Positions 41,876 to 50,943 are shown, counted from the stretch's first letter. The stretch is 64,000 bases of DNA from Thermasporomyces composti (GCF_003386795.1 NZ_QTUC01000001.1:4092001-4156000); one strand, 5' to 3'. The notes: generated by a model not told the origin, from the sequence alone. Numbers and translations are program-made.

Positions 41876-42586
41876 GTGATCTTCCGGAAGCGGAAGCGCG
41901 ACCGCGGCGACGACCAGGGCGATCGCCGCCTTCGGCGTCGGGATCGAGAGACCGACCAGGTGGAGACGAACCCGACCCAAGACGACGAGGAGACACGGCC
42001 GGCTCCTCAACGCCGCCACGGCCCCTACGACGCCGCCGAGGTGGAGATGCCGGACGACCCGGCCAGCGTCGGCCGAGTCGATCTCGGAGGACTCCAGATC
42101 CCAGCGATGGAGGGCATCGAGCTGCGTCTGCAGATCGACCAGGCCTCCCAGACGGTTGTGGCCGCGCTGCTGGTCCGCGGCGACTCCGCCCTCGAGCTGC
42201 GGGCGTTCGCGGCTCCGCGCAGCACCGGTATCTGGGACGAGATCCGCAAGGAGATCGCCGTGGAGACGACGCGGCGTGGTGGTGTCGCGACCGAGGCCAT
42301 CGGCCCGTTCGGGCCGGAGATCAAAGTCGTGCTGCCGACGCGGACACCGGATGGTCGGCAGGTGACCCAAACCTCGCGCATCGTGGGTGTCGACGGGCCG
42401 CGGTGGTTCCTGCGAGGCACGCTCATCGGTCGGGCCGCCACCGATCCCGCCGTGGCCGGGCCTCTCCTGCACGCGATGTCGCACGTGGTCGTCGTGCGGG
42501 GTAAGGCGCCGATGGCGCCGCGCGACATGATCCCGCTGCGCATCCCGGAGGCGGCCCGGGCGCAGGTGCTCCAGCAGCGCGCCTGA
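41876..42586 (+). CDS. DUF3710 family protein
   Basis: 236 residues from GTG 41876; GGAGGGG inside the end of dut gives the ribosome site, so the genes are coupled. The N-terminal 60 residues are highly charged and probably disordered (RKRKRDRGDDQGDRRLRRRD). The conserved domain follows with VDLGGLQIPAMEGIELRLQ, AFAAPRSTGIWDEIRKEI and GPRWFLRGTLIGRAATDP. Function unknown, but the dut-DUF3710-OB order is kept across actinobacteria. Confidence 0.92.
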   Translation: MIFRKRKRDRGDDQGDRRLRRRDRETDQVETNPTQDDEETRPAPQRRHGPYDAAEVEMPDDPASVGRVDLGGLQIPAMEGIELRLQIDQASQTVVAALLVRGDSALELRAFAAPRSTGIWDEIRKEIAVETTRRGGVATEAIGPFGPEIKVVLPTRTPDGRQVTQTSRIVGVDGPRWFLRGTLIGRAATDPAVAGPLLHAMSHVVVVRGKAPMAPRDMIPLRIPEAARAQVLQQRA

Positions 42587-42652
42587 GTCGGCTTCCAGGC
42601 CCTTCCTCGCCCCACGCGACCCATGAACCCGTCGGCGAGTACGCTGCCTCAC

Positions 42653-43054
42653 ATGAGCGATCGCAAGGGCGCGACGCGACGCGGTGGTGTCCTACGGCGC
42701 GCCCTCTCCCGGCTCACCAGCAGCGAGGACGCCTTGGAGGCGGAGGAGCTGCAGGACGAGGTGCGGGAATCCGGCTACCGATCGATCGCGCAGTGCGCGG
42801 ACCGCGAGCGGGTTCGCGTCTGCGGGGAGGTTCGGTGCATCACCCTGCGGCCCCGGGCTGGTGTTCCGGCGCTTGAGGCCGACCTGTACGACGGCTCCGG
42901 CACGATCGTCCTGGTCTGGCTAGGTCGGCGACGGATCGCCGGAATCGAACCCGGACGCCGGCTGGTCGCTGAAGGACGGGTGTCGATCCACCAGCAGCGG
43001 TGGGTGATGTACAACCCGAAGTACCAACTCAAGCCGCTGGGAGACGACGAGTGA
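42653..43054 (+). CDS. OB-fold nucleic acid-binding protein
   Basis: 133 residues from ATG 42653 (SDRKGATRRGGVLRRAL), the usual family start. The OB-fold is visible as VRVCGEVRCITLRP, ALEADLYDGSGTIVLVWLG and VAEGRVSIHQQRWVMYNPKY. Homologous to the tRNA-anticodon-type OB domain protein encoded beside DUF3159 in mycobacteria and streptomycetes; the partner nucleic acid is unknown. Its stop overlaps the next start (GTGA). Confidence 0.92.
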   Translation: MSDRKGATRRGGVLRRALSRLTSSEDALEAEELQDEVRESGYRSIAQCADRERVRVCGEVRCITLRPRAGVPALEADLYDGSGTIVLVWLGRRRIAGIEPGRRLVAEGRVSIHQQRWVMYNPKYQLKPLGDDE

Positions 43055-43812
43055 GCTTGTCCGAGGAGAGCCCAGCCTCCGATGCGGCACAGCCGTCGAC
43101 CACCTCCGGTCCGGCTGGATCGTCGGTGCAGGGCAACCAGGTCGCCACGGCGCCGAGCGAGGAGGGGTTCTCCCTCATCCGGGCTTTCGGCGGTTGGGGC
43201 GGTCTCCTCGACGCCGGCTTGCCTGGCCTCGCCTTCGTCGTCACCTACACGGCGTTCGGCCACAACCTCCGCCTCTCTCTCGTCGTGGCGCTCACGCTCG
43301 GCGGCCTGATCGCGGTCATTCGGCTCGTGCGGCGGGATCCGCTGCAGAACGTGGTCGGCGGGTTCGTCGGCGTCGCGATCGCCGCCCTCCTCAGTAACGC
43401 GACGGGCAAGGCGGAGGACTTCTACCTGCCTGGGCTCTTCATCAACGCCGCCTACGGCACGGCATACCTGGTCGCCAACCTGCTCCGCTGGCCGCTCATC
43501 GGCGTCTTGGTGGGTCTCGCGGCCGGATGGGGCATGCTCTGGCGGCGGGACCCCGTGCTCCTGCGAGCTTTTCAGCGCGCCGGATGGCTCTGGGTGGGCT
43601 TCTTCGCCGCCAAGCTGGTCGTGCAGCTGCCGCTCTACCTCGCCGGCGAGGTGGTCGCCCTCGGGGTGGCCAGGGTGGCGATGGGTTGGCCGCTCTGGCT
43701 GCTCGTGATGGGCCTCACCTATGTCGTCGTCAAGGGGTCGGTGCCGCCCGAGCGATGGGGTGAGCTGAGGGCGGCGGTCGAGCAGGTCGCAAGGGCACGC
43801 GGCCCGTCCTGA
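43051..43812 (+). CDS. DUF3159 family membrane protein
   Basis: 253 residues from GTG 43051, four-base overlap with the OB-fold gene. A 45-residue polar N-terminus is followed by about six transmembrane segments; conserved family stretches are AFGGWGGLLDAGLPGLAFV, RRDPLQNVVGGFVGVAIAALL and GKAEDFYLPGLFINAAYG. Actinobacteria-specific and of unknown function. Its position next to the TrkA pair suggests a possible link with ion uptake. Confidence 0.92.
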   Translation: MSLSEESPASDAAQPSTTSGPAGSSVQGNQVATAPSEEGFSLIRAFGGWGGLLDAGLPGLAFVVTYTAFGHNLRLSLVVALTLGGLIAVIRLVRRDPLQNVVGGFVGVAIAALLSNATGKAEDFYLPGLFINAAYGTAYLVANLLRWPLIGVLVGLAAGWGMLWRRDPVLLRAFQRAGWLWVGFFAAKLVVQLPLYLAGEVVALGVARVAMGWPLWLLVMGLTYVVVKGSVPPERWGELRAAVEQVARARGPS

Positions 43813-43924
43813 GCGTGTCGGTTCCCGCGGGGCGTGGCGCGCCCTCCGCGGTCGTGCCACACCAGTCTCCGCCACGTGCGGGTCGCGCTCGGCCGCCCCG
43901 GATGGACGACGGTCCGCCGGAACC

Positions 43925-44590
43925 CTAGGTGGCGTGCGGAGCGAGCAGTTCCTGAAGGTCCTTCTCTCGCTCGGGAAGGGCGACGAAGAGCAGCTCGTCG
44001 TGCCCCTCGAGGGGGGTATCGGGCGTCGGGGTGAGCACGCGACCGTTGCGCACGATGGTGACCAAGGAGGTGTCCGGTGGCCAGGAGACGTCCTGGACAC
44101 GACGGCCGATCACCCGCGAGTCCTGAGGGAGGGTGAGCTCGACGAGGTTGGCCTCGCCCTGCTGGAACGTGAAGAGCCGTACGAGGTCGCCGACGCTCAC
44201 CGCCTCCTCGACCAAGGCCGCCATGATGCGCGGCGTCGACACCGCGACGTCGACGCCCCAGGACTCGTTGAACAGCCACTCGTTCTTGGGGTGGTTGACC
44301 CGGGCGACGACACGCGGAACCCCGAACTCGGTCTTCGCCAACAGGGAGACGACCAGGTTGACCTTGTCGTCGCCGGTGGCGGCGATCACCACGTCGCACC
44401 GGTGCAGCGCCGCCTCGTCCAGGGTGGACAGCTCACAGGCGTCGGCGAGCAGCCACTCGGCGTTGGGCACGGTTTCCGCCTTCGCCGCACGCGGATCGCG
44501 GTCGATGAGCAGGACCTCGTGACGATTCTCGACCAGCTCGCTGGCGATCGAGCGGCCGACATTGCCGGCTCCGGCGATGACCACGCGCAT
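43925..44590 (-). CDS. TrkA-family potassium uptake regulatory protein (second of pair)
   Basis: 221 residues. RCK N-domain with a Rossmann motif VVIAGAGNVGRSIASEL, acidic LLIDRD and ATGDDKVN, followed by a TrkA-C domain (EANLVELTLPQDSRVIGRRV). Binds NAD/ATP and gates a Trk/Ktr potassium channel. It corresponds to CeoC of mycobacteria. The ATG overlaps the upstream TrkA stop by one base (TGATG). The channel subunit is not in the window. Confidence 0.94.
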   Translation of the reverse strand: MRVVIAGAGNVGRSIASELVENRHEVLLIDRDPRAAKAETVPNAEWLLADACELSTLDEAALHRCDVVIAATGDDKVNLVVSLLAKTEFGVPRVVARVNHPKNEWLFNESWGVDVAVSTPRIMAALVEEAVSVGDLVRLFTFQQGEANLVELTLPQDSRVIGRRVQDVSWPPDTSLVTIVRNGRVLTPTPDTPLEGHDELLFVALPEREKDLQELLAPHAT

Positions 44591-45252
44591 CAGACTTCCT
44601 CCGGACCCGAGGCGAAGACGTTCTCGACCTTCTCGATCGTGCCCTCGCGAACGATGACGTGGACGAGGTCCCCGTCCTGCAGAACGGTGTCGTTGTCGGG
44701 GAGGATGCCCTCACCGAGCCGGGTGAGGAACGCGATGCGCGCGCCTGAGGCGCGTTCGAGCTCGGTCACCCGATGCCCCACCCACGCGGGGTCGACGTGG
44801 ACCTCGGCAAGCCGGATCGTGCCGGTCGGGTCGCGCCACTCGGGCTCGGCACCCTCGGGGAGGAGTCGCCGAATGATCTGGTCCGCCGTCCACGGGATCG
44901 TCGCGACTGTCGGGATACCGAGCCGCTGGTACACCTCCGCCCGACCAGGGTCGTAGATCCGGGCGACGACGTTCTCCACCCCGAAGACCTCGCGAGCGAT
45001 CCGAGCCGACAGCACGTTGGAGTTGTCACCGCTCGAGACCGCCGCGAAGGCGGACGCCTCCTCGATCCCGGCTTCGATGAGGACGTCCCGGTCGAACCCC
45101 ATGCCGGTCACCTTCCGCCCGCCAAAACTCGGCCCGAGCCGGCGGAAGGCCTCGGGAGCACGATCAATGATGGCGACGCTGTGGCCGCGGTCCTCCAGGC
45201 TGTGAGCGAGCGTCGACCCCACTCGCCCGCAACCCATGATCACGATGTGCAC
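44590..45252 (-). CDS. TrkA-family potassium uptake regulatory protein (first of pair)
   Basis: 220 residues from GTG 45252 with AAGGA five bases upstream. RCK domain VHIVIMGCGRVGSTLAHSL with AIIDRAPEAF and VSSGDNSN; the C-terminal half is a TrkA-C domain (IRLAEVHVDPAWVGHRVTEL). Corresponds to CeoB. With its partner it forms the cytosolic regulatory ring of a potassium transporter. Divergent from the APC permease gene. Confidence 0.94.
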   Translation of the reverse strand: MHIVIMGCGRVGSTLAHSLEDRGHSVAIIDRAPEAFRRLGPSFGGRKVTGMGFDRDVLIEAGIEEASAFAAVSSGDNSNVLSARIAREVFGVENVVARIYDPGRAEVYQRLGIPTVATIPWTADQIIRRLLPEGAEPEWRDPTGTIRLAEVHVDPAWVGHRVTELERASGARIAFLTRLGEGILPDNDTVLQDGDLVHVIVREGTIEKVENVFASGPEEV

Positions 45253-45445
45253 GGTGTCCTTCTTCGCACAGTTCTCCGGCGTAGGAATGTTCCGTCCGCC
45301 CGGTGCTTGTCCAGACGGTTTGGCCTCTCCATCGAGGGGCCGAATCTCGGACGCTACACCGCCTCGACGAACCACCGTCGCTCGGCATCACCTCCAGTCT
45401 TCAACATTCTGCCGCCGCGTCAGCGGCGTCACCACGTCGCACCTC

Positions 45446-45451
45446 TAGCAT
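45446..45451 (+). promoter_or_regulatory. Candidate -10 element of a leaderless promoter for the APC permease
   Basis: TAGCAT fits TANNNT and lies seven bases before the GTG at 45459. No Shine-Dalgarno sequence is present, so transcription probably starts at or next to the GTG. The -35 region is GC-rich and poor. Confidence 0.5.
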
Positions 45452-45458
45452 CCTTGCC

Positions 45459-47519
45459 GTGGGACTCGGCGATCTGGGCAAGCGGCTGCTGGTCGGCCGC
45501 AAGCTCCGCAGCACCCAGCTACACCAGACGTTGCTGCCCAAGCGGATCGCTCTGCCGATCTTCGCGAGCGACGCGCTGTCGTCCGTGGCCTACGCGCCTG
45601 ACGAGATCTTCATCGTCTTGTCGTACGCCGGGATCGCCGCCTACACCTTCTCGTGGAAGATCGGCATCGCGGTCGCCGCCGTGATGCTGGTGGTCGTCGC
45701 CTCCTACCGACAGAACGTCCGCGCGTACCAGTCCGGCGGCGGCGCCTACGAGGTGGCGACCGTCAACCTGGGTCAGTCAGCCGGACTCGTCGCCGCCAGT
45801 GCCTTGCTCGTGGACTACACCCTCACGGTGGCGGTGTCGATCTCCTCCGCGGCGCAGTACGCCGCGACCGCGATCGAGCCGCTGCAGGGTCACCAGGCGA
45901 CGGCCGCGGTCCTCGCCACGCTCTTCCTCATGATCATGAACCTGCGTGGGGTCCGCGAGTCGGGAACCGTCTTCGCCATCCCCACCTACCTCTTCATGGC
46001 CGCCATCCTCGGCACGGCCGCGCTGGGATTCGTGCGGTACGCCCTGGGCGATCTGCCGCAGGCGACGACCGCGGAGCTGCGCCTGGTGCCCTCGGCGGAG
46101 TTCGAGCACGGCCTGACCAGTCTGGCTGGGGCGATGCTGCTCCTGCGCGCGTTCGCCTCCGGGTCCGCCGCGCTGACCGGCGTCGAAGCGATCAGCAACG
46201 GTGTCCCGGCGTTCCGCAAGCCCAAGGGAGCCAACGCCGCGACGACCCTGCTCATGCTCGGGGCCATCGCGGTCACCATGGGACTCAGCGTCATCGTGCT
46301 GGCCAACCTCATGGGCGTGCGGATGGCGGAGAACCCGGCGACCCAGCTCGTCCGGCCGGACGGGACGTCGGTGGGCCCGAGCTATCACCAGCAGCCGGTC
46401 ATCAGCCAGTTGGCCGCCGGCGTCTTCGACCACGTCCCCGTCGGCTTCTACATCGTGTCGGCCGTGACGGGCCTGATCCTCATGCTCGCCGCCAACACCG
46501 CGTTCAACGGCTTCCCTGTGCTGGGCTCGATCCTCGGCCGCGACGGCTTCCTGCCCCGCCAGCTGCACACGCGCGGCGACCGGCTGGCCTTCTCCAACGG
46601 CATCGTCGCGCTGGCCGGGTTCGCGATCATTCTGATCCTCGCGTTCGACGCCGAGGTGACCCGGCTCATCCAGCTGTACATCGTCGGCGTCTTCACCTCG
46701 TTCACCCTGGGTCAGGCCGGCATGGTCCGGCACTGGAACCGCCTGCTCTCCGACGAGCCGGACCCAGCGACCCGCCGGCGGATGATGCGCAGCCGGGCGA
46801 TCAACGCGGTGGGGTTCGTCGTGACCGCGGTCGTCCTCGCCGTCGTGCTCGTCACGAAGTTCGTCCACGGCGCGTGGATCACGGTCGTGGCGATGGCGGT
46901 TCTCTACGCGATGATGCGGGGGATTCGCCGCCACTACGACACGGTCGCGGCGGAGCTGGCGGTCGACCCGAGCGAGGAGCTCACGCTGCCCTCGAAGGTG
47001 CACGCGATCGTGCTCGTCTCGAAGATGCACAAGCCCACGTTGCGCGCGCTCGCGTTCGCCCGCGCCGCGCGGCCCGATGTGCTCGAGGCGATCACGGTCG
47101 ACGTCGATCCACCGGCGACGCGCGAGCTGCTCGAGGAGTGGGACCGGCGACGCATCCCGGTCCCGCTCAGGGTCCTCGCCTCTCCCTACCGTGAGATCAC
47201 CCGGCCAGTCGTGGACTACGTTCGACACATCCGGCGGTCCAGCCCGCGCGACGTGGTCACCGTCTACATCCCCGAGTACGTCTTGGGCCGCTGGTGGGAG
47301 CAGCTCCTGCACAACCAGAGCGCGCTCCGCCTGAAGGGACGGCTGCTGTTCACGCCCGGCGTCATGGTGACGAGCGTTCCGTACCAGCTCAGGTCCTCCG
47401 AGGCCGCCAACCGCCGGGAGGAACGCCACAGCAGCATCGTGGGGGACGTCCGTCGCGGCGCCTCCTACGGACCGGCGACGGGCACCACGCGGCCTCGCCG
47501 ACCAGGAGAGCGCCGCTGA
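45459..47519 (+). CDS. APC-family amino acid permease with C-terminal cytoplasmic domain
   Basis: 686 residues from GTG 45459. Twelve hydrophobic segments with ALPIFASDALSSVAYAPDEI near the start, typical of the KUP-like/APC amino acid permeases next to ceoBC (Rv2690c type). After the last segment comes a soluble domain of about 200 residues (from KVHAIVLVSKMHKPTLRAL to the end) resembling a universal-stress-like or regulatory module. Substrate is unknown; the TrkA neighbours hint at potassium or osmotic balance. The end is Arg/Gly-rich. Confidence 0.92.
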   Translation: MGLGDLGKRLLVGRKLRSTQLHQTLLPKRIALPIFASDALSSVAYAPDEIFIVLSYAGIAAYTFSWKIGIAVAAVMLVVVASYRQNVRAYQSGGGAYEVATVNLGQSAGLVAASALLVDYTLTVAVSISSAAQYAATAIEPLQGHQATAAVLATLFLMIMNLRGVRESGTVFAIPTYLFMAAILGTAALGFVRYALGDLPQATTAELRLVPSAEFEHGLTSLAGAMLLLRAFASGSAALTGVEAISNGVPAFRKPKGANAATTLLMLGAIAVTMGLSVIVLANLMGVRMAENPATQLVRPDGTSVGPSYHQQPVISQLAAGVFDHVPVGFYIVSAVTGLILMLAANTAFNGFPVLGSILGRDGFLPRQLHTRGDRLAFSNGIVALAGFAIILILAFDAEVTRLIQLYIVGVFTSFTLGQAGMVRHWNRLLSDEPDPATRRRMMRSRAINAVGFVVTAVVLAVVLVTKFVHGAWITVVAMAVLYAMMRGIRRHYDTVAAELAVDPSEELTLPSKVHAIVLVSKMHKPTLRALAFARAARPDVLEAITVDVDPPATRELLEEWDRRRIPVPLRVLASPYREITRPVVDYVRHIRRSSPRDVVTVYIPEYVLGRWWEQLLHNQSALRLKGRLLFTPGVMVTSVPYQLRSSEAANRREERHSSIVGDVRRGASYGPATGTTRPRRPGERR

Positions 47520-47571
47520 CGTCGACACCACGTGGCCGTGCCCACGGCCCGGTCGGGCAGGATGGCCCGTC

Positions 47572-48504
47572 ATGGAGCTGCGCATCTTCACCGAGCCACA
47601 GCAGGGCGCGTCGTACGACACGCTGCTCCGCGTCGCCCGTGCCGCGGAGGACTGCGGGTATGACGCGTTCTTCCGCTCCGACCACTACCTGGCCATGGGG
47701 GACGTCGACGGACTGCCCGGTCCGACCGACGCGTGGACCCAGCTCGCCGGGCTCGCACGAGAGACCTCGCGCATCCGCTTGGGCACGCTGGTCAGCCCCG
47801 TGACGTTCCGGCTTCCGGGGGTCCTGGCGATCCAGGTCGCCCAGGTCGACCAGATGTCTGGCGGACGGGTGGAGCTCGGGCTCGGCGCGGGATGGTACGA
47901 GGCCGAGCACCGTGCCTACGGCATTCCGTTCCCAGCGAAACGATTCGACCTGCTGGAGGAGCAGCTCGCGATCATCACCGGCCTGTGGACCACACCGGTG
48001 GGCGAGCGCTTCAGCTTTTCCGGCGCGCACTACACCGTGGAGGACTCGCCGGCCCTCCCCAAGCCGGTGCAGACGCCGCACCCGCCGATCATCATCGGCG
48101 GTGGTGGCCCGCGTCGCACACCCACCTTGGCGGCGAGGTACGCAGCCGAGTTCAACCAGGGCTTCGCCGCGCCGGAGGCCATGCGGGCGGGCTTCGAGCG
48201 GGTCCGTCGGATCTGTGCCGAATCGGGGCGCGACCCAGACACCCTCATCCTCTCGGCGGCCTTGGCGGTCTGCTGCGGAAAGGACGAGGGCGAGGTGCGG
48301 GCGCGGGCTGACGCGATCCGGCGGGATGTCGACGAGCTGCGTCAGAACGCCCTCGCCGGTACACCCGCGCAGCTGGTCGACCGCCTCGGCCACTACGCCG
48401 AGCTCGGTGTGTCACGCGTCTACCTGCAGGTGCTCGATCTGGACGACATCGACCACATCGAGTTGGTCGCCGCCGAGGTCCTCCCGCAGGTGCGCGGTCT
48501 TTGA
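47572..48504 (+). CDS. LLM-class F420-dependent oxidoreductase
   Basis: 310 residues, luciferase-like TIM-barrel. Signatures: FTEPQQGASYDTLLRVARAAE, FFRSDHYLAM, LGTLVSPVTFRLPGVLAIQVAQVDQMSGGR and VELGLGAGWYEAEHRAYG, followed by PPIIIGGGGPRRTPTLAARYA. These fit the F420-binding group of the family rather than FMN monooxygenases. It would carry out a two-electron reduction or oxidation with coenzyme F420, present in actinobacteria. Substrate is unknown. Single gene, ended by a hairpin pair. Confidence 0.92.
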   Translation: MELRIFTEPQQGASYDTLLRVARAAEDCGYDAFFRSDHYLAMGDVDGLPGPTDAWTQLAGLARETSRIRLGTLVSPVTFRLPGVLAIQVAQVDQMSGGRVELGLGAGWYEAEHRAYGIPFPAKRFDLLEEQLAIITGLWTTPVGERFSFSGAHYTVEDSPALPKPVQTPHPPIIIGGGGPRRTPTLAARYAAEFNQGFAAPEAMRAGFERVRRICAESGRDPDTLILSAALAVCCGKDEGEVRARADAIRRDVDELRQNALAGTPAQLVDRLGHYAELGVSRVYLQVLDLDDIDHIELVAAEVLPQVRGL

Positions 48505-48541
48505 GCCGTGTCGCCACGACCGGCGAGGTGAGGAGACAGCG

Positions 48542-48601
48542 GGGGAGCGTGGCGGTGGCCTTGACCACGCTCCCCACCGTTGTCACGCCCCGCGACAACG
48601 G
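48542..48601 (+). terminator. Two adjacent hairpins after the LLM oxidoreductase gene
   Basis: GGGGAGCGTGG (48542-48552) with CCACGCTCCCC (48565-48575), a perfect 11-bp stem; then CCGTTGTC (48577-48584) with GACAACGG (48594-48601), a perfect 8-bp stem. First stem begins 38 bp after the stop codon. Confidence 0.75.
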
Positions 48602-48749
48602 GATGTGAGCGCGCACCTAGACTGCTGGTCGAGGTCGTCGCGGCAAGCCGTCGTTGCGGACGGTACGGGCCCCAACACCTGGGCCTGGACACCGGAACCG
48701 GCCGTGGCTGCCGGCGAGGGCTGGACGGACCACGAGGACCGAGGAACAG

Positions 48750-49310
48750 ATGGGCAATCCGGGCGCTGGACTACTCCGTGCCGGGCGAGGTGTCACGCTC
48801 GCGGTCTGCTGCGGCGCGCTCGCCCTGCTCGGTCACGTCTCCGGCGGCGCCCCCGCTCCGCCGCTCTCGGCGTTCCTCACGGTCACCGCGCTCCTTGGAG
48901 CCGCCTTCGCGGTGCTGGCCGGACGACGTCGACAGTTCCGCCACATTCTCGCCGTCGCGCTCGGCGCGCAGGTGGCGTTTCACCTCGCGTTCCAGCTCAC
49001 CGCGGCACACTCCGCTGATCACCTCGGAGTGACGGGAGCGGTGGGACCACTCGCCTTCTGGGATCCACTCACCGCAGCGGGGCACGCGGCTGCCGCCGTG
49101 GTGATGTCCGCTCTCGTCGCGCGCGGTGAGGACGTGGTCTGGGCGCTCTACCACCTCCTGGGCCTGGTCCGGCTGCCCTCGCCGGTGGCGCCGGAGGCGT
49201 GGCCGCTCGTGCGTCCACTGCCGGTCCGTGTGGAGGAGCCTCGCCCCGAGGAGTGGCTCTGGGCCCGGGTGCACCCTCGCCGGGGACCACCGGGTGGCTG
49301 CGCGGGCTGA
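48750..49310 (+). CDS. Membrane protein upstream of the copper operon
   Basis: 186 residues from ATG 48750 with GAGGA upstream. Four hydrophobic segments (residues about 15-30, 33-55, 62-82 and 105-128) with histidines HILA, AFHL, AHSADHLG and AAGHAAA inside or beside them, and a soluble, Pro-rich end. Small membrane proteins of this kind often precede ycnI in actinobacteria. The histidine pattern would suit metal binding, but the function is not known. A gap of 137 bp separates it from ycnI. Confidence 0.75.
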   Translation: MGNPGAGLLRAGRGVTLAVCCGALALLGHVSGGAPAPPLSAFLTVTALLGAAFAVLAGRRRQFRHILAVALGAQVAFHLAFQLTAAHSADHLGVTGAVGPLAFWDPLTAAGHAAAAVVMSALVARGEDVVWALYHLLGLVRLPSPVAPEAWPLVRPLPVRVEEPRPEEWLWARVHPRRGPPGGCAG

Positions 49311-49447
49311 CCGTCGGGGCGGGTCGCGCTGACCATCGCGAGACCCGCGGTCGTCCGCGTCCTCCGGCCACCACGTCGTCCCGGCACGTCGCCTCCCGTC
49401 GCCTCGGCATCGCGGTGGGCCGACGTCGCCTGTCACCAGGAGGTTCC

Positions 49448-50206
49448 ATGCTTCCCAGCTCACTGCTTTCCAGCTCACTGCGACGGTGTGCCCAGGTGGG
49501 AGCCACGGCCACGGCCGCGGTCGTGGCGCTGGCTGGTCCGGCCGGCGCCCACGTGACCGTCAATCCGGACGAAGCCGCACGGGGCGGTTACGCGAAGCTC
49601 GCGTTCAGAGTTCCCAACGAGTCCGACAGGGCCTCGACCGTCAAGCTCACTGTGTCGTTCCCCGAGGAGACGCCGCTGGCGTCGGTACGGGTCCGGCCCC
49701 ATCCGGGCTGGCAGGCGACCGTGCAGAAGACCACGTTCCCGGAACCGGTCGAGGTCGGCGACCTGGTGCTCGAGGAGGCCGTCACCTCGGTGACGTGGAC
49801 CGCGGACGAAGGTGGAGGGATCGCGCCGGGGGAGTTCGATGAGTTCGAGGTCTCCGTTGGGCCGCTGCCAGACGAGGACTCCTTGGCGTTCACTGCGGTG
49901 CAGACGTACGACGACGGGGAGGTGGTGGCGTGGGACCAGCCGGTGACCGACGGCCCCGAGCCGGAGCGCCCCGCGCCTACCCTCCGTCTCGTCGACAGCG
50001 CCGATGACCACGGACACGGTCAAGCCTCCGACAGGACCGCTCAGGCCGCCGCCACGGGCGACGCGACGACCTCCGAGGCCACGTCCGGCGCCGGGCCAGC
50101 GGACCCGACCGCGCGGACGCTCGGGGTCACTGGCCTCGTCGCCGGCCTCCTGGGCCTCGTGGTGGCGGTGTGGGGACGCCTCGCGGGCAGGCGAGGTGAG
50201 ACGTGA
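49448..50206 (+). CDS. YcnI family protein (DUF1775), copper-binding
   Basis: 252 residues from ATG 49448 with AGGAGG upstream. A signal peptide ends in GPAGA and would leave histidine as the first mature residue (HVTVNPDEAARGGYAKL), which in YcnI coordinates copper. Domain DUF1775 covers about 45-185 with VPNESDRASTVKLTV and FDEFEVSVGPLPD. A Thr/Ala/Ser-rich linker and a C-terminal membrane anchor (GVTGLVAGLLGLVVAVWGRL) follow. Faces outward on the membrane and probably passes copper to CopC/CopD. Its stop overlaps the CopC start (GTGA). The first codons contain a 12-bp direct repeat with 15-bp period (49455 and 49470). Confidence 0.93.
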   Translation: MLPSSLLSSSLRRCAQVGATATAAVVALAGPAGAHVTVNPDEAARGGYAKLAFRVPNESDRASTVKLTVSFPEETPLASVRVRPHPGWQATVQKTTFPEPVEVGDLVLEEAVTSVTWTADEGGGIAPGEFDEFEVSVGPLPDEDSLAFTAVQTYDDGEVVAWDQPVTDGPEPERPAPTLRLVDSADDHGHGQASDRTAQAAATGDATTSEATSGAGPADPTARTLGVTGLVAGLLGLVVAVWGRLAGRRGET

Positions 50207-50943
50207 CCGTGGCCGCGGCAGTGTCCAGACGAGCAATGTCCAGGCGAGCAGTCTCCAGGCGAGCAATAGCCAGGGGAGCGATAGTCAGGGGAGCGATAGT
50301 CAGGGGAGATGGTCGGGTTCGGCGGAGAGGGCACCCGGCGGCTGGAGCTCTCGTCGTCGCCCTCATCCTGGTGGGATGCGTCCTCCTGCAGGTGGCCCGA
50401 CCGGCTCCGGCGGCCGCGCACAACTACCTGGTGTCGAGCACCCCGTCCGACGGCGCGGTGCTCGACACCGCTCCCTCCGAGGTGACGTTGGAGTTCAACG
50501 GGCCGGTCGGACAGAAGTTCGCCACCGTCGTCGTCGCTGGGGCCGACGGCACGACCTTCCAGTCCGGCGCGCCACGGGTGGTCGGTGGCACGGTGACCCA
50601 GCGGCTGCGTCCGATCGCGGAGGCCGGCACCTACCGGGTCGCCTGGCGGGTCGTCTCATCCGACGGGCATCCGATCTCCGGCACGTTCGAGTTTCGGCTC
50701 CGCACCGGCGACGCCACGGCGGGCGACGGCACGCCGAGCCCGGAGTCTGCGACCTCGCCCTCCGGCACGGTCTCGGCACCGTCCACGGCGCCCTCGGGGG
50801 CCACGTCGGCGCGGCAAGCCGCCGAGCGCCGGTCCGACGGTGCCGGTGCAGGGTGGCTGCTGGCGGGTGGCGCCGCAGTGGCCGTGCTCGCGGCCGGCGC
50901 GGTGGTCGTCGTTCGACGGCGGTCCGGGACGCGTGATGTCTGA
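50203..50943 (+). CDS. copC: CopC-domain copper resistance protein with repeat-encoded N-terminus
   Basis: 246 residues from GTG 50203, overlapping ycnI by four bases. The unusual first 37 residues are SRRAM, SRRAV, SRRAI, ARGAI, VRGAI, each from a 15-bp repeat. They precede a signal peptide (GALVVALILVGCVLLQVARP) ending APAAA, giving mature HNYLVSSTPSDGAVLDTAP. CopC domain follows with histidine in SSDGHPISGTFEFRL, so the N-terminal and inner His could bind Cu(II). A Ser/Thr/Ala/Pro linker and a C-terminal membrane anchor follow. Real translation may begin at an ATG inside the repeat (50236). It works with CopD in copper uptake. Confidence 0.92.
   Translation: MTVAAAVSRRAMSRRAVSRRAIARGAIVRGAIVRGDGRVRRRGHPAAGALVVALILVGCVLLQVARPAPAAAHNYLVSSTPSDGAVLDTAPSEVTLEFNGPVGQKFATVVVAGADGTTFQSGAPRVVGGTVTQRLRPIAEAGTYRVAWRVVSSDGHPISGTFEFRLRTGDATAGDGTPSPESATSPSGTVSAPSTAPSGATSARQAAERRSDGAGAGWLLAGGAAVAVLAAGAVVVVRRRSGTRDV
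50224..50313 (+). repeat. 15-bp in-frame tandem repeat in the 5' end of copC
   Basis: Six units of 15 bp: TCCAGACGAGCAATG, TCCAGGCGAGCAGTC, TCCAGGCGAGCAATA, GCCAGGGGAGCGATA, GTCAGGGGAGCGATA and a diverging GTCAGGGGAGATGGT. Units 4 and 5 differ by one base. They keep frame and encode five residues each. Confidence 0.92.
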
